From Hysterium pulicare CBS 123377 (taxonomy: Eukaryota > Ascomycota > Dothideomycetes > Hysteriales > Hysteriaceae): a stretch of DNA of 64,000 nt. The stretch spans positions 91,740-155,739 of the forward strand of contig AJFK01000004.1 of the NCBI GenBank assembly GCA_000467715.1, in the 5' to 3' direction. The position numbers were made by a program, and so were the translations under genes. Below, in pieces: positions 45,339-57,033 of this stretch (position 1 is the stretch's first letter; each line of letters opens with the position of its first letter). The notes under the pieces were generated by a model. That model had not been told where the DNA came from, ran no database searches, and was given only the letters and a program-made list of their open reading frames with translations.

Positions 45339-46152
45339 TGTGGTAATCAAAGCGCAACTTAGTTTTGAAATGCGTTATAGTGGTCGAAGTTGAGGTTGTC
45401 GAAGTCAAGTGTTGCAGGAAAGTGGTGCACTCTCCAGAGCCTCCAGTCGAGGTTTTTATATCCCCAGCAATGCAGGGTAAGCAGTGAAACCCCAGCATTT
45501 CGGCGTTGCAGCCTGGGAACTCGGAACTCATAAAGTATATAAGAGTAACAGTAAGGTTGCTGTGCTTCGTAGTGCGTGGTGATTTGGGACAACCTTGATG
45601 GAATCAGATCGCAAATATGGTGCATGTTGCATTCATGCCAGATTACAGGACGTTTGAGAACAACTGTTCCGCGGAGGACTTCGTTTGTTAAAAGCGTTTG
45701 CTGGTCGGAGTGACTTGGTGTCTGATAATGTCGTGGAAAATTCAAAAGACCACGTGAATACCGAAGTCCATCACCATCGGAGGCACTCATTGAAAGAGCT
45801 GGTGAACGTATGATCTTCGTAACCTGCAATCAAGTTAGCCACTCTGTCAACCCCTTCCGTGACTTCCAAACGGTGGATACAGATCACAAACAAGGACACA
45901 CCTTCACAATGTACCAACACACGTCAGCAATTCCTCCTTCCCATAAAAAGCTCCCTTCCCAATCCCTAACATCCATTATCCTTACACAACTTACCTCACT
46001 CCAATATAAACCACCTACCACCCATCTACTATACCCAAAAACCACCACACTCAACATATACCGCCAAATATCGACTCCATATACCAACCAACCCCTCACA
46101 CACTTCATAACCCAACCAACAATGCCTCCCTCAAACACCCCTACAAAACGCA
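45339..46152. other. Intergenic with one doubtful minus-strand frame
   Basis: A minus frame at 45359-45829 has a fair composition and begins just after a cag that could be a splice acceptor, but no upstream exon with an ATG was found. The rest, especially 45900-46120, is very A/C-rich. Confidence 0.35.
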
Positions 46153-46482
46153 GACTGCTTCGGCTCAGACAGCAAGCTCTTCCCCAAAACCCAGTGCAAA
46201 GAGCTCGTAGAATCATTCCACTCTCTCTCCACCGAGCAATTCGTTGAAGAAGTTGGAAAGACGTGGGAGGGTGTCCATGACGCTGAAGGGAAGCAGCCAG
46301 ATAATGGAGAGAGCAGTTCAGAGGATGGTGATAGGCCCGCATCGGAGAATGGCTCGAGTGGTCCCAAGGAGCCAGATAACCACGATGACGGCGCGGGTCC
46401 GAAGACCGCGGATGCGAAAGATGGCGAGGAGGAGAAGGGAGAGTGGCAAGATTTTGGTTACCTGTGGGAGTTTGGCGGGTAG
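46153..46482 (+). CDS. Acidic C-terminal coding block, 5' end unresolved
   Basis: An open frame of 109 codons with protein-like composition: DCFGSDSKLFPKTQCKELVE, then STEQFVEEVGKTWEGVHD, a long acidic Gly/Asp/Glu-rich part, and an end of EWQDFGYLWEFGG before the stop. The frame has no ATG of its own. A cag at 46151-46153 could be a splice acceptor (exon then from 46154), or the ATG at 46122 (MPPSNTPTKR) would need one base of frame change. The block may be a last exon or a gene damaged by an indel. Confidence 0.4.
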   Translation, partial: DCFGSDSKLFPKTQCKELVESFHSLSTEQFVEEVGKTWEGVHDAEGKQPDNGESSSEDGDRPASENGSSGPKEPDNHDDGAGPKTADAKDGEEEKGEWQDFGYLWEFGG

Positions 46483-46890
46483 AAGCGATGGAATAGGGAG
46501 GATAAGTTCCACCTATTAAGTGTCTCATGCTTCATCCTCTCCCAGACAGACGCATCACAATACGCGATGTCGTTACCAGCCCATATGTTCAAAGCATTAC
46601 TGGGATCTCCTTATATTCTCCGGTATAATGCTCTCCTTATATTCTCCGGTATAATGCTCTCTGCCTCCTCTGGTTCGGGTATTCAGATCTGAATATAGGG
46701 CGAAAATAAAGGTAGAAGAATATACGATTCGTGATATCATGTCTACAAACGTTTCAAGCCTAAGCAAAAGTGAAGGATACATACCGGATATATCATGCAC
46801 ATTATTTACGTACCCAAAGTCCTTTCCAAACTATGCACCAACGCCCACCTGTCAACCCCTCTACATCCATGCTCCAACCGGGCACGCCAT
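46483..46890. other. Intergenic containing a tandem duplication
   Basis: No gene seen. It contains a perfect 26-bp tandem duplication at 46607-46658. Confidence 0.45.
46607..46658. repeat. Perfect 26-bp tandem duplication
   Basis: Two identical 26-bp units abut (46607-46632 and 46633-46658). Each contains ttatattctccggtataatg. This is directly visible. Replication slippage is the simple explanation. Confidence 0.85.
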
Positions 46891-49800
46891 TCAAATCAGC
46901 CCTCTAGCCCTCTTCTTGACGCCTTCCAGCTCCCCTTTACAATCCCCACAATACCCCTTCATCCATTCTCCAACAGCATTCTCCTTTGCCTTCTTCCCTT
47001 TCTCTTTCCCTTTCTTTTTGTCCTTGCTACTTGAGCTCTCCGACTCATTCAATAAAGCGCCAATCTGTTGACACTTCCGCGTTTCATCATAAAGCCAATT
47101 CTCGTACTCCGCTTCTAGTACTTCTTTCTCGATGCGATTGACAACACGTAGGGCGACGAGTAGATCGTGGCGGTAACTACCGAGGTGGTGACGTGTTCTA
47201 TGGAGACGACGGGATGAGTGTGGCTGTGAGAATGATTCGGGCGCGATAAGGAGGTCTGTGAAAGTTTGCTGGCATTTATTCTCGTCTCTCTTATCAGCGG
47301 CGAAATCGATAGCTGTATCATTGGACCACAGGAAGCTGTCCTCGATGTCGCGGAGATACACAGAGCGACTCATGGTTGTGGAGGGGCCGACGCCGATACG
47401 TGACATGAACTTCCCGGCGTTACGCTCGTGCCACCACATCCAGCTCTCCCTGGACGAGAAGAAGAAATTGACTCCGCCGCTGAGGAGAAGGAGCGTGATC
47501 AGGAGTGTATGTGCTGTGCAAATATTTGCGATCCCGCCAAGAGCATCCATGAAGAATCCCATAATCGTGCTCAACGCGCTGAGAATGGCATTCCCAAAGA
47601 GTTGAAACATCACAGAGGTAAGAGTCCTCGGCTTGAGTATGAATCTGCGGGGTTTGGTTGGAGCCGGAATATCAGTGGCAGCAAATTGTGCCGCTTGGGT
47701 GACCTGACCAATCTGTCCAAAGATCTGCGTCGCTTTTCCTGTGCGACTATGGCTTCCTAACTTCGCTACTTGATCTGTGATTACGTCTGCAAGGTCTAAT
47801 GCTTCGAGTTGCAGATCCTTTAGAGCTCGTCTCTCGATGAGGGTCCTTGTAAGGCTTGGTGTCTTAATCCAGTCGACTTTTGTATAGATCGCCAATTTAC
47901 ATTTAGATTTCGCAACGTGTGTGATGACGATTTTCGAGACAAGTGTGAACCACTCCGGCAAAGGAAGATGCCAAGGTGTTTTCTTATCCGTGACGACGTA
48001 GCAGAGGTGGTCTGTCAAGACATCGATGATTTGGTAATCGTTTATGACGATTGCGTCTGACTTCCCTGGTTGTGCAACTTCGTATTCGAAGTCTCGGCGT
48101 TGGAGACCTTGTTCGAGTTGGATCCAAGGACCTTGGACTACGCGCTGAGCCCATCTCTCACGGTATAGCATCTGGAAAACGGCGCTCTTATCGCCGAAAA
48201 GAACGTGGAAGAGGGCTTTGGCGCTGACATCAAACTCTTTCTCGACTACAGTCTGGGTCATGCCTTGAGGTGCGTAGACCACTGGTTGAGATGGAAGTTT
48301 GAATTTGGTAGCGTTCTTGGAGACAGGGACACCAGGCGGACCGAAGAGATTGCCATCAATACGTAGGGTCGTTTTGACGTCTTTGCCGCCGTAGCCTGGG
48401 TCCATTGGTGTGGTGACGGACACGTCTTCCCAGCTTTCACCGCTTGGGCTATTGTCGTCATTACCAACTTCCATCTTGATGAGTACCTTTATTATCTCCT
48501 CCAGGCTCACTTCAACCGAACCAGCATTGCGAACGAGGTAGTTCAGACGTCTTTGAAGCAGCCTCAGGGGCTCTAGGAATGTCTTGATGGTGATCCTCGT
48601 GGCGTTATCTTCTCGCTGACCTGGCTTGAAATGCAGAAAGAGAAAGTCACAGTCTTTGCCGGGCGCTGCTGTGACTTCGTCAATGGAAGATAGACTAATA
48701 CCCGTGATGAGGACTAGGCCGAGATGGTTGCTGTAGAAATATACATCGTGAGCGGTGACATAGACTCGGCCCGGAAATTCCTGTTGGTCCGTTGGATTCC
48801 AGACTGCGCGGAACACAAGAACGACTTTCTGGTCCCGCGGAATATTAGGAAATAGTATCCGGAATTGAGCATCTTGGACGCGAAGAGGAAGTGGGTAGTA
48901 ATTCGGAAAGTCATCAGTAACTATAGTGGGACGTTGAACAATAGACTGTGGAGGACCTCCCAAGCTAATTGTTTTCCGATGCACGGTAGGTACTGGTGTC
49001 GCAGTCCCGGAAGAGGGCTCAAGAGAGGTATCGTTGGGCTTATCCAGTGGTTCAATGCCTGGGGAACGACCGACAGGGCTTGGTGGCCCTGACAAACTTC
49101 TCTCACGCTCGCGAGTAGGCTGTATTTCGCCTTGCTCCAATCGGTTGACATATCCCCAATTCATCGATCCCCACAAATTTGCCATGAGACCGCCTGGCAT
49201 ACCACCAGACCGACCAAGACCGAGCCCTCGTTCTCCACTAAGTGCAACAGCAGCTTTGCTGAGGTTGGTAGGAGCAGGAGGATTTGCTAATGTAGATGGG
49301 GCGAGACTGCTGGTTGGAATGTTCTGTCCGAAACCAACACGAGGATCTGGTAGCCCTGGTGCCGGCGCCGCCATCTGGCTTACTGGCATGATGTTGTGAC
49401 TAGCCGATGCAAGACTCGCAGATATCAAGCTCGCTATGCCTCCCGCAGCAGGTGCTGGGGAATTTCCAGATAACTGTGGTCCAGCAGTTGATTTCCGGGT
49501 GAGGTCAAGCTTTTGGATTATTCTTGCAGCATGGTCTCGACTACTGCTCTCGCCCTCCTTATCCAGCGCTGTGCCACGTCGAGACACATCAAAGCTACTG
49601 CGTGTTGCTAAATTGCCCATAGAATCAGCCCCTGGAATTGGCAGTGTATCTGATCTTTCGGGGGAGCCGATGTCGTCGCTGAGGGTGTGACCATGGCCCT
49701 CAGCCGTTTTGGCTGCGAACTCAGGCGCTATGGGAGGACTGATCGAGAAAGCTGCATCAACACTCTGAGTTCCAGATGGGCTATCCGTTCTTGCTGTATC

Positions 49801-51121
49801 CTCTAGGGCTTTTCGTTTGGCAACTTCGAAAGAAGAAATCCATTCGGTAAGGTCATCCTGGGTCTCTGCTTGTAGAAGAATAGTAGTGTCCTTGGTCTTA
49901 ACCTCGAAACAAAATCGGCGTTCTTCGTGAAATGCAGGGCGTATGCCGCAGAGCAAGACACCAATCTTCTCCGATTCTTCGACAGCACCGGATCGACTGC
50001 CTTGTGTGAGCCAGCCAAAAATGCCGTTCTTAACGAAGAACCAGCGTCTGACCCAATATGTCCGAGACGGTTTCCCCGTTATCGTCCTTTGGAACAACCA
50101 ACCCTGTTTCTCTGCCTTCTCAGAACCAGGTCCAGGTTTCGCGGGTGATGGAAGATTTGCCGATGAAGGGCCTTGGCTTCCGAGATACGGAACAGTGGAA
50201 GCTGCATAATCATCCAATTCCCTGGAAGGCCGCATAGCAAGTTCAGCAGTAGTCTCGACTTGCTGTCGTGCTATGTGCAACTCTCTCTTGAATACTCTTT
50301 CGCTGTTTTCCATCTCCTTACTCCAACCTTTGACTCGATCCATATCAGTTCCCCAGCGGGCAAAACAACTTGCTGACGATTCCCTTGCGCTCCTCATATC
50401 TCGCCACTGTTCCGAGATGACCTTAACAAGCAGCTTGTCTAGGGTGCTTCGTACCTGAGGGGCCATGACGCAGAAGTCCATTGACGCGTTAAGATATGCC
50501 CGCCTTGCCTCGTGCAACTGAAATGCATCTTCCCTTAGAGATGAAGGCTCCTTTGTTTTCGCCTGGCCCGAGTATCTTGCGATAGCTCCGTCAAATTGCC
50601 TCTGTGTTGTCTCCAAGTGCCTCCTCGCATCCTTTAGCATCCGGAGATCCTTTTGTAGGAAAGACTTTATAGGATCGACGACGGATAGCTCAACCTTTTT
50701 CATGCCTCGCAAAGTAGACTGCCAGAATTCCTTTGCGCCTTCCCCATATCTCTTCAGCCCCAAAACGGTATAATCATGGTCCAGAACAGCTTCGGAGATC
50801 TGTAGAGGAGGGGCAGAGGCTTGCAGAAAACTGTCTATAAAGGTTTGAAGAGAGTTTACTTCGTGCGCCAGCTTACTGACGGACTTGATGTACGTATCTA
50901 GCCATCTTTCGACGATGTCAATTTGTTCTGCGAAATGGACGGCTGTTGCGCGGAAGGTAGGACTGTCGAGAGCGGCCTCTTTGATGACTACGGGGCTGGA
51001 TTGAACTTATATTAGCATAGAAATGCATAATAGAGAAAGAGTACATCGAGGTCATATACATTAAGTTAAGTGGTCTGTCCACCGGCTGCAACCCCGACTG
51101 GGTACGCTGTTCTTCGGCCAT
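46891..51121 (-). CDS. SIP3: SIP3-like BAR/PH/VASt-domain protein (Lam/GRAMD1-type lipid transfer family)
   Basis: Exons are 51121-51060 and 50995-46891 (1388 aa). The 64-bp intron has the branch point gctaata and ends ccag. Order of parts: an N-terminal BAR-like helical region (about 20-290) with FAEQIDIVERWLDTYIKS and LRMLKDARRHLETTQRQFD; a PH domain near 317-430 (KQGWLFQRTITGKPSRTYWV); a Ser/Pro-rich linker; a GRAM/PH-like block (LFPNIPRDQKVVLVFRAVW); a VASt domain near 925-1095 (TVVEKEFDVSAKALFHVLFG); a hydrophobic segment near 1189 (LLITLLLLSGGVNFFF); and a basic coiled tail. Yeast SIP3/LAM3 and YSP1/LAM1 have this layout and sit at ER-membrane contact sites, moving sterols. The symbol is given by architecture. 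Confidence 0.88.
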
Positions 51122-51418
51122 CGCATTCGTCTTCAATGCTGACGGCAGGAGTTGGAGTCTATGTGCAACAAGAGTCAAAAATAGTGTACATTGAAAGTAA
51201 AATACATGGTGGTGGAGAGATCTTGGGGAATGTTCACATTCAGTCTTTCACCGTTCGGACGCGTCGAGCTGTCGTAGGCCAACGTCAGAGGCAGCTCAAT
51301 GCCGATGAGATGTTCCGCTCCGTCACACCGCCTTGGCAGGAAATCTTGGCAACGAAGAAATTCGACTTCCAGCAAACACTCACTGGCACTCCATGCTGAC
51401 TTACGCAATCGCGACACC
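51122..51418. promoter_or_regulatory. Shared divergent promoter of SIP3-like and KRI1 genes
   Basis: Only 297 bp separate the two start codons, which face away from each other, so both core promoters must be compressed here and may be co-regulated. No specific motif was recognised. Confidence 0.5.
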
Positions 51419-53469
51419 ATGGCGGAGCATACTAAATCCGGCAAATCAAATGGAATCAAGCATGATCTGGATCAGGATTTCATTCCTTTGAACGCATCCC
51501 ACATTCGACCGTCGAAAAGAGCTAAATTGCTCGACGATAGCGACACAGGCTCCGATAACGACGATGGAGGTGTGTCGTTGAAGGTTAACGAGGAGTATGC
51601 CAAACGTTTCGAATACAACAAAAAACGGGAGGAAAAGCACAGATGTACGTATCCTTACTAATAAACCTCCTCGACGGTTCTTGACACTGCCCAGTAGAAG
51701 AAAAGTACGGGAAAACGAGAGCTCTAGCAAATGGGAGTGGCAAAGATGACATTGCCTCCGAGGACGAAGACTCAGAGTCAGCAGATGAAGATGATGAAGG
51801 CGAACTAGTCACTGAGGACCTCGATGCCGAAATCGCTGCCACGCTACAAGCCATTCGCTCCAAGGACCCTCGAGTCTATGACCAGAACATCACCTTCTAC
51901 CGCGAGATTGAGGAAGGCGACGCGGGAGATATTGATGGGCCCAAGATGGAAAAGCCCATGACATTGAAGGATTACCACACGAAGAATCTTCTGGAGGGCA
52001 AGTTCGGTGAAGATGATGACGAACCCGCACCCCCGAAGACATACGCACAAGAGCAGGAGGATGCGAGGCAGAACCTGGTTAAGGAGATGCATGCTGCCGC
52101 AGAATCCAACTCCGGCGAAGATGATGATTTTCTGGTCGCCAAGTCCAAACCTCAACCGGTCAATGGATCAAGCAAGCCAAGACCACAGATCACGGAGAAA
52201 GAAGTTGAGGAAGCAGACAAGGATCCAGAAACCTTTCTGTCTAATTTCATGGCATCCCGTGCTTGGGTTCCTACCACGACATCCCAATTCAAACCTTTCG
52301 AATCCGACGACGAAGAAGAAGATGAACGCGCCGAAGAATTTGAGAATGCATACAACACATATTTCGAGGATCCATCAACTGCGAATGAAAGACTGGTCAC
52401 GTATGCTCGTGATACGGTAGCCAGTACATCGGTGCGGAGAGAAGAAGCCAGCGGTCGACGCAAAGCTCGCGAAATTGCACGGGCCAAGCGCGAGGCAGAG
52501 AGGCGGCAGCGTGAAGAGGAGTTGGCACGGCTACGCAAATTGAAGATCGAAGAAATGGAAGAGAAGGTTAATCGCATCCGCAAGAGTGGTGGTCTTAAGG
52601 GGAGAGATTTCAAGATGGAGGAGTGGAGGGGTGTGCTTGAGGCTGACTGGTCTGATGATCAATGGGACGCAGAAATGCACAAGCGTTTTGGCGACGCATA
52701 CTATGACGATCAGGGCGACGGTGCAGGGTCTGATAGTGATAACGAGGAGGATGCCCAGGACAAGAAAACGAAAAAGCCGAAGAAGCCGAAATGGGATGAT
52801 GACATTGATATTAAAGATCTTGTGCCGGAGTTTGACGACGAAGAGACCGCCAAACCACCTTTTACCCTGTCCTCTGACGAGGAAGATGGAGCCGAAGCAG
52901 TCGCCGAAGCAGAAAGCGACGAGGAGGATGAAATCCAGGGAAAACGAGCGAATAAAACCTCAAAGCAGAGGAAGCAGGAGCGGGCTGAGGCAAAAAGTGC
53001 AGCGCGCCGCGACCGCCGTCTCATCGAAAATCTCGTCGACCAGAATCTGGAATACGAAGTAGCGCTTGCCTCAAAGTCCAAAGCTCCGTCTCAGTTCCGC
53101 TACCGCGAGACTTCCCCAACAAGCTTCGGCCTCACCGCCCGTGATATTCTGCTTGCGGATGACACTCAGCTGAATCAGTTTGCAGGTCTCAAGAAGATTG
53201 CTAGTTTCAGAGATCCAGCGAAAAAGAAGAAAGATAAGAAGAATCTGAGCAAGAAAGCTAGGCTGCGACAGTGGAGAATGGAGACATTTGGCGATGAAGA
53301 AGGACCCAAGGGTGGGTTTGAAGTATTGCTAGGGGACGAGCAAGGTGGTACTGGAGATCGTGACGTTTCGATGGGTGGAGTTGAGGGAGGCGTCGATATC
53401 CGCGATGGCGAGGGAAAGAAGAAAAAGAAGAGAAATAGGAAACGGAAGTCTGCAGCTGTTGAGGCATGA
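51419..53469 (+). CDS. KRI1: KRI1-like ribosome biogenesis factor
   Basis: Exons are 51419-51644 and 51695-53469 (666 aa). The intron joins EEKHR to LEEKYGK, a conserved pair in the family. The N-terminus has a basic FEYNKKREEKH segment, then long acidic runs. The middle holds MTLKDYHTKNLLEGKF, the family's conserved block, followed by KRKL- and Arg/Glu-rich coiled coil (ERRQREEELARLRKLK). The C-terminal KRI1 domain is unmistakable: FRYRETSPTSFGLTARDIL, then DDTQLNQFAGLKKIA and KKARLRQWRMETFG, ending in a Lys/Arg tail. Yeast Kri1 binds Krr1 and is needed for 40S subunit assembly in the nucleolus. Length fits. The gene is divergent from the SIP3-like gene. Confidence 0.95.
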
Positions 53470-53749
53470 GGGCACTGAACATCACTCCAACTCTATAGCA
53501 AATAATAAAGTCGATAAACTACTCCAACCAATCACTCGTATGATGATATCTGGCCATACAACACTCAATCTGCCTGACCACCTGTTTGCCAAACGAACGA
53601 CAGCTAACAATGCAGATGATTTTGAATGAGCACCGGGATATTATGCATGGTTTCGCGTTCACAAGCAATAGAACCGAGCGCGTGAGTATTAAAACCTGCC
53701 ATGTCTTCCGAAGATTCAAATTCCTCATTACTCCCTATCCTTGTCCAAG

Positions 53750-54992
53750 ATGTCCAAGGCCGCAAGCGTATCTTTGAAGCGTGAGCTCAGGGAAGAACAA
53801 AAGGAACTAGTCATTCACGACGACCTCAGAATCTCCTTTCACCATGTGTCATCAGCACCCAATCCTAGTCCCAACACCATTTCGTCCTCTCCTCAAACCA
53901 AACTACCCCTCCACGAGGTCGGGTATTACACGGAAAAGGTGCCAAAGGATGTAGTCTGCAAAGGTGTCTTCTGCTTTCCTCTAGCAGGTAAGTACATGAG
54001 CACCACGGTTGTTATCGGGGTATTAATCGAGAACAGAACAAGAAACCGTATCGATACATTTCGACTGCAAAGACTTCTACCGCCTTAAGGTCTTCCAGAC
54101 TGGTTGGGTCAATGTGCTCTCTGGTGAATTCACTTTTCAGCCTACTGCACCTACGCCAGGCTACGTTGTGGTCCCGGAGCAAAACAAGCTCGATTTGACG
54201 GAGAATACCGCTCGCCAACCTGGAGGAGTAACCCCTACCGCTGCGTTCTCGGTGGCAGCGAAACCAGCCGAACAGCTCGATAAGACTCTCATCCGCCTCG
54301 AAATCACACCGTTCAACATGCCTTCGGGAGCATTCATCAAGGCTGTTGCACCGAAAGGACCCATCGCAATCGTGCCAGTTGAGTTGTCTAAACCAGTCAG
54401 CAACGTTGTGAGCGATGTTGCTATGGAGCTGGATATCAATGCTTTCAATATCGTTCTCGAGTATCAGGGCCAGCTGTGGTGTACGTAGCTCCACTTCCCT
54501 AAAAGCCCGTATCTACTTGTTAAACTTAAAGCTTTCGTCAGTGCTAACGGGGTACAGACACCGAAACATACAAAACCTTGGAGAGTTTCGGCTTTCAAAG
54601 CGTAAGTCTAGCCATACTGTTTTCTCCCTTTCCCCATTAAACTCGCCCAGGGCTCTACCGTCACCATCCAATATCGGTCGAAAAGGAAACTTCCTGGACC
54701 TCCTGCTCCTCCTCCCGACTACGAATCTCTCCCGCTTTGGCAGAAGAGATATTTCGTCAATGACCCGGCGGAGAGGTCTCTTTCTCATACTGCTGGAACG
54801 ACAACGACAGGGGAGATTGAAGCAGATCGCTACCCAAATAAGTGGCTCGAGAAACGGAAGACGGTTGTGTATGTCCGGAGGCTTGATGAGGAATTGTGGA
54901 AGGACGTTACGGGGATAGATATAGGTGGAGGGGGAAAACATAGTGATGGGGCGGCTGTTGAGGAGAAAGATGGAGAGCTTGCGAAGGGATGA
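53750..54992 (+). CDS. Protein with embedded degenerate ubiquitin-like fold (tandem paralog 1)
   Basis: Exons are 53750-53987, 54037-54480, 54558-54601 and 54651-54992 (355 aa). The first exon opens with LVIHDDLRISFHHVSSAP, the same start as the next gene (IVVNDDLHISFRRTIRVP). FCFPLA-EQETVSIHFDC matches FFPMY-QREAMWINFNC across intron 1. KVFQTGWVNVLSGE corresponds to KLYVGGVNAISGE. The later part, VPVELSKPVSNVVSDVAMEL, FNIVLEYQGQLWYTETYKTL and GSTVTIQYRSK, follows the strand-helix-strand order of a ubiquitin fold but lacks its Gly-Gly end. The C-terminal 100 residues are Pro-rich, then polar. Function is unknown in this filamentous-fungal family. It stands in tandem with the gene at 55.2 kb. 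Confidence 0.72.
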
Positions 54993-55228
54993 TGCTGTAC
55001 AGATTGTACGAGGTGAAGTGGTAGCAGTGAGCGAGTAAACACTAGAATGGGAATGTAATGTTGTAGAAAAGCATCATCTCATCTGAAATGACCACTGCAC
55101 GTGCTCACAAGATTAAGGTTTAGACTTCACTTCGTTACCCTTGCCAAGGTCCGCACCAATCAGTCACCCACTGCTACTCGCTCCTCACCCTTCTTACCTA
55201 CCTCACCATAACCACAAAGCCTGTCAAT

Positions 55229-56672
55229 ATGGCTTCAGGCATGAACTGTACGCTCAGTCAAGACGAGATCGTCGTCAACGATGACCTACACATTTCCTTT
55301 CGCCGTACTATTCGCGTACCGGACAACCATCAAATTTCGGACCTACCGCCAGATCTGGGTGCCTTCCCACTCTATTCGGTTGGGAAGTATGCCGGTAGAC
55401 TTCCAAAGTATATGACCACCAAGGGAGGTCTTTTCTTTCCAATGTACCGTAAGTCACCAAACAGTATATCGACAGGCTTTCTCTGAGTTTGATCAAGCTG
55501 ACGCAGTTCATTAGAGCGCGAGGCTATGTGGATCAATTTCAACTGCACAAAACCTTACATCATCAAGCTTTACGTTGGCGGAGTCAATGCAATCTCGGGG
55601 GAACCGGCAGTGGAAACGTCTGCTACTAAACTCCGCTGCTTAGCAAAACTAGTGGGTGCAGATGACTCGGCGCCAGACGCAAAGGCATCTCTTCAAGACT
55701 ACGTGGTTGTACCTGATCAACCTTGGCTCGACGGTATTTCCGATTCTGATGGTACAGTTCGTCAATTCATCGCCATGCCGTTTGGCAGTGGTCACAGCGT
55801 GGAAGCACAGGTTACCGGTCAAGAGGTCACAGGCGGTCTCCAGTTTGAGATCACGCCATATCAGGTCTCAACAACATTTCCGGTATCCGTGAGGATCCTT
55901 GCTGGTAAGACGATATCGATTCAAGTGGCGAGCGTGTACACCGTTCAGCAATTGAAATGGGCAATCACGGCCAGCGAGGGGATTCCCGTTGATCAACAAC
56001 GCCTTATATACGGCGGGAGGCAACTGGAAGGTAAGACAGAATGTAACCCCGGGCTGCTTCACTATGCTCATTATTCAAAACAGATGGCAGACAGTTGGCA
56101 TATTATGACATCCAAGCGGTATGTGAGTCTATTCTAGTTCTTCTGGGCATCACTGACTTGAAAAGGAATCAACCCTCCACCTTGTCCTTCGTCTCTGTGG
56201 GGGTTATCTTGGCCCGCCTATGCCTCAGTCTGATATGAACATCGCCGCGGGTGGCAGCATCGCACAAGTCATCAAGCCCGATCTGTACTCGAACGACTGG
56301 CTAGCAGAGAGAACTACGGTCTTCAACGTCCAAATCCTCAACAGCGCAAACTTCCGAGCCGTCACTGGATGCGCCGCGCCGGATCCCGTCATCGATGCAG
56401 AAACCTACGCTGACAACGGACTTCCTTTCTTTTCGATCTACGAGGAGCCTAGCGGGATCTCCGGCGACTTCACTCGTGTGCGATCTGTTACTGAGATTGA
56501 GGGCGAAGAGGAAGAGGAAGTACATCCGGAGACGATGCTCACCGGTCTACAGCCTCGCATACTTCCCGCTCGACGAGTAGGGCTCGCCAACCCAGCTGGG
56601 CCACTTAGAGAGTTCCGCACTTGCAACGATCTGAAGGAAGAATTTGCGAACATTCATGTCGCCTCCTTCTAG
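55229..56672 (+). CDS. Protein with internal ubiquitin domain (tandem paralog 2)
   Basis: Exons are 55229-55448, 55515-56030, 56084-56118 and 56166-56672 (425 aa); the third is 35 bp, confirmed because it completes the domain. Residues about 197-270 read as ubiquitin: ILAGKTISIQVAS, KWAITASEGIPVDQQRLIYG, RQLEDGRQLAYYDIQ and AESTLHLVLRLCGG. The Gly-Gly ends the domain but the chain goes on for 155 more residues, with PPMPQSDMNIAAGG and an acidic EGEEEEE stretch. The first 190 residues carry the same unnamed domain as paralog 1 (REAMWINFN, KLYVGGVNAISGE, LQDYVVVPDQPWLDG). Processing at Gly-Gly like a ubiquitin precursor is conceivable but unproven. Functions of this fungal family are not established. 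Confidence 0.85.
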
Positions 56673-57033
56673 GCCTTTGGGTTCTAGTTACACGAAGCTT
56701 ACAGATCCCCATCCAGGAGCCATATTGCTCCTACATATGATGTGGAGGAAGGCGCTTGGCATTTGTTATTCGCCATGGCCTGCGGTAGATCAGCCTCATT
56801 AGCATAGCTCTTGTGAGGGTATTTCTGAGATTATCACGAATCCTCGAGATGATAAAATAGATGGATAACGACATAACCACGTCCCACCAGCTTTCTCATC
56901 TGCTTCGTCGTGCTTGTTGATTCCCGCTTCAGCCCCAACCACGAAGAAATAGATATATGTTAATGACTCACAAAAACGGAGGCTAACAGGAGGGGGGAAA
57001 ATACACACTCGTCTATTACTCCTACCCACTCCT
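56673..57033. other. Intergenic between convergent genes
   Basis: These 361 bp separate the 3' ends of two converging genes. Nothing else is visible. Confidence 0.45.

Noticed and set aside
45359-45829. Minus-strand frame of 156 codons
   Set aside because: It begins after a possible cag acceptor but I found no upstream exon with an ATG, and it overlaps the presumed promoter of the gene at 44337-45338.
45884-46528. Minus-strand frame of 214 codons
   Set aside because: It is antisense to a better frame at 46153-46482, rich in Trp, Cys and Arg, and without family marks.
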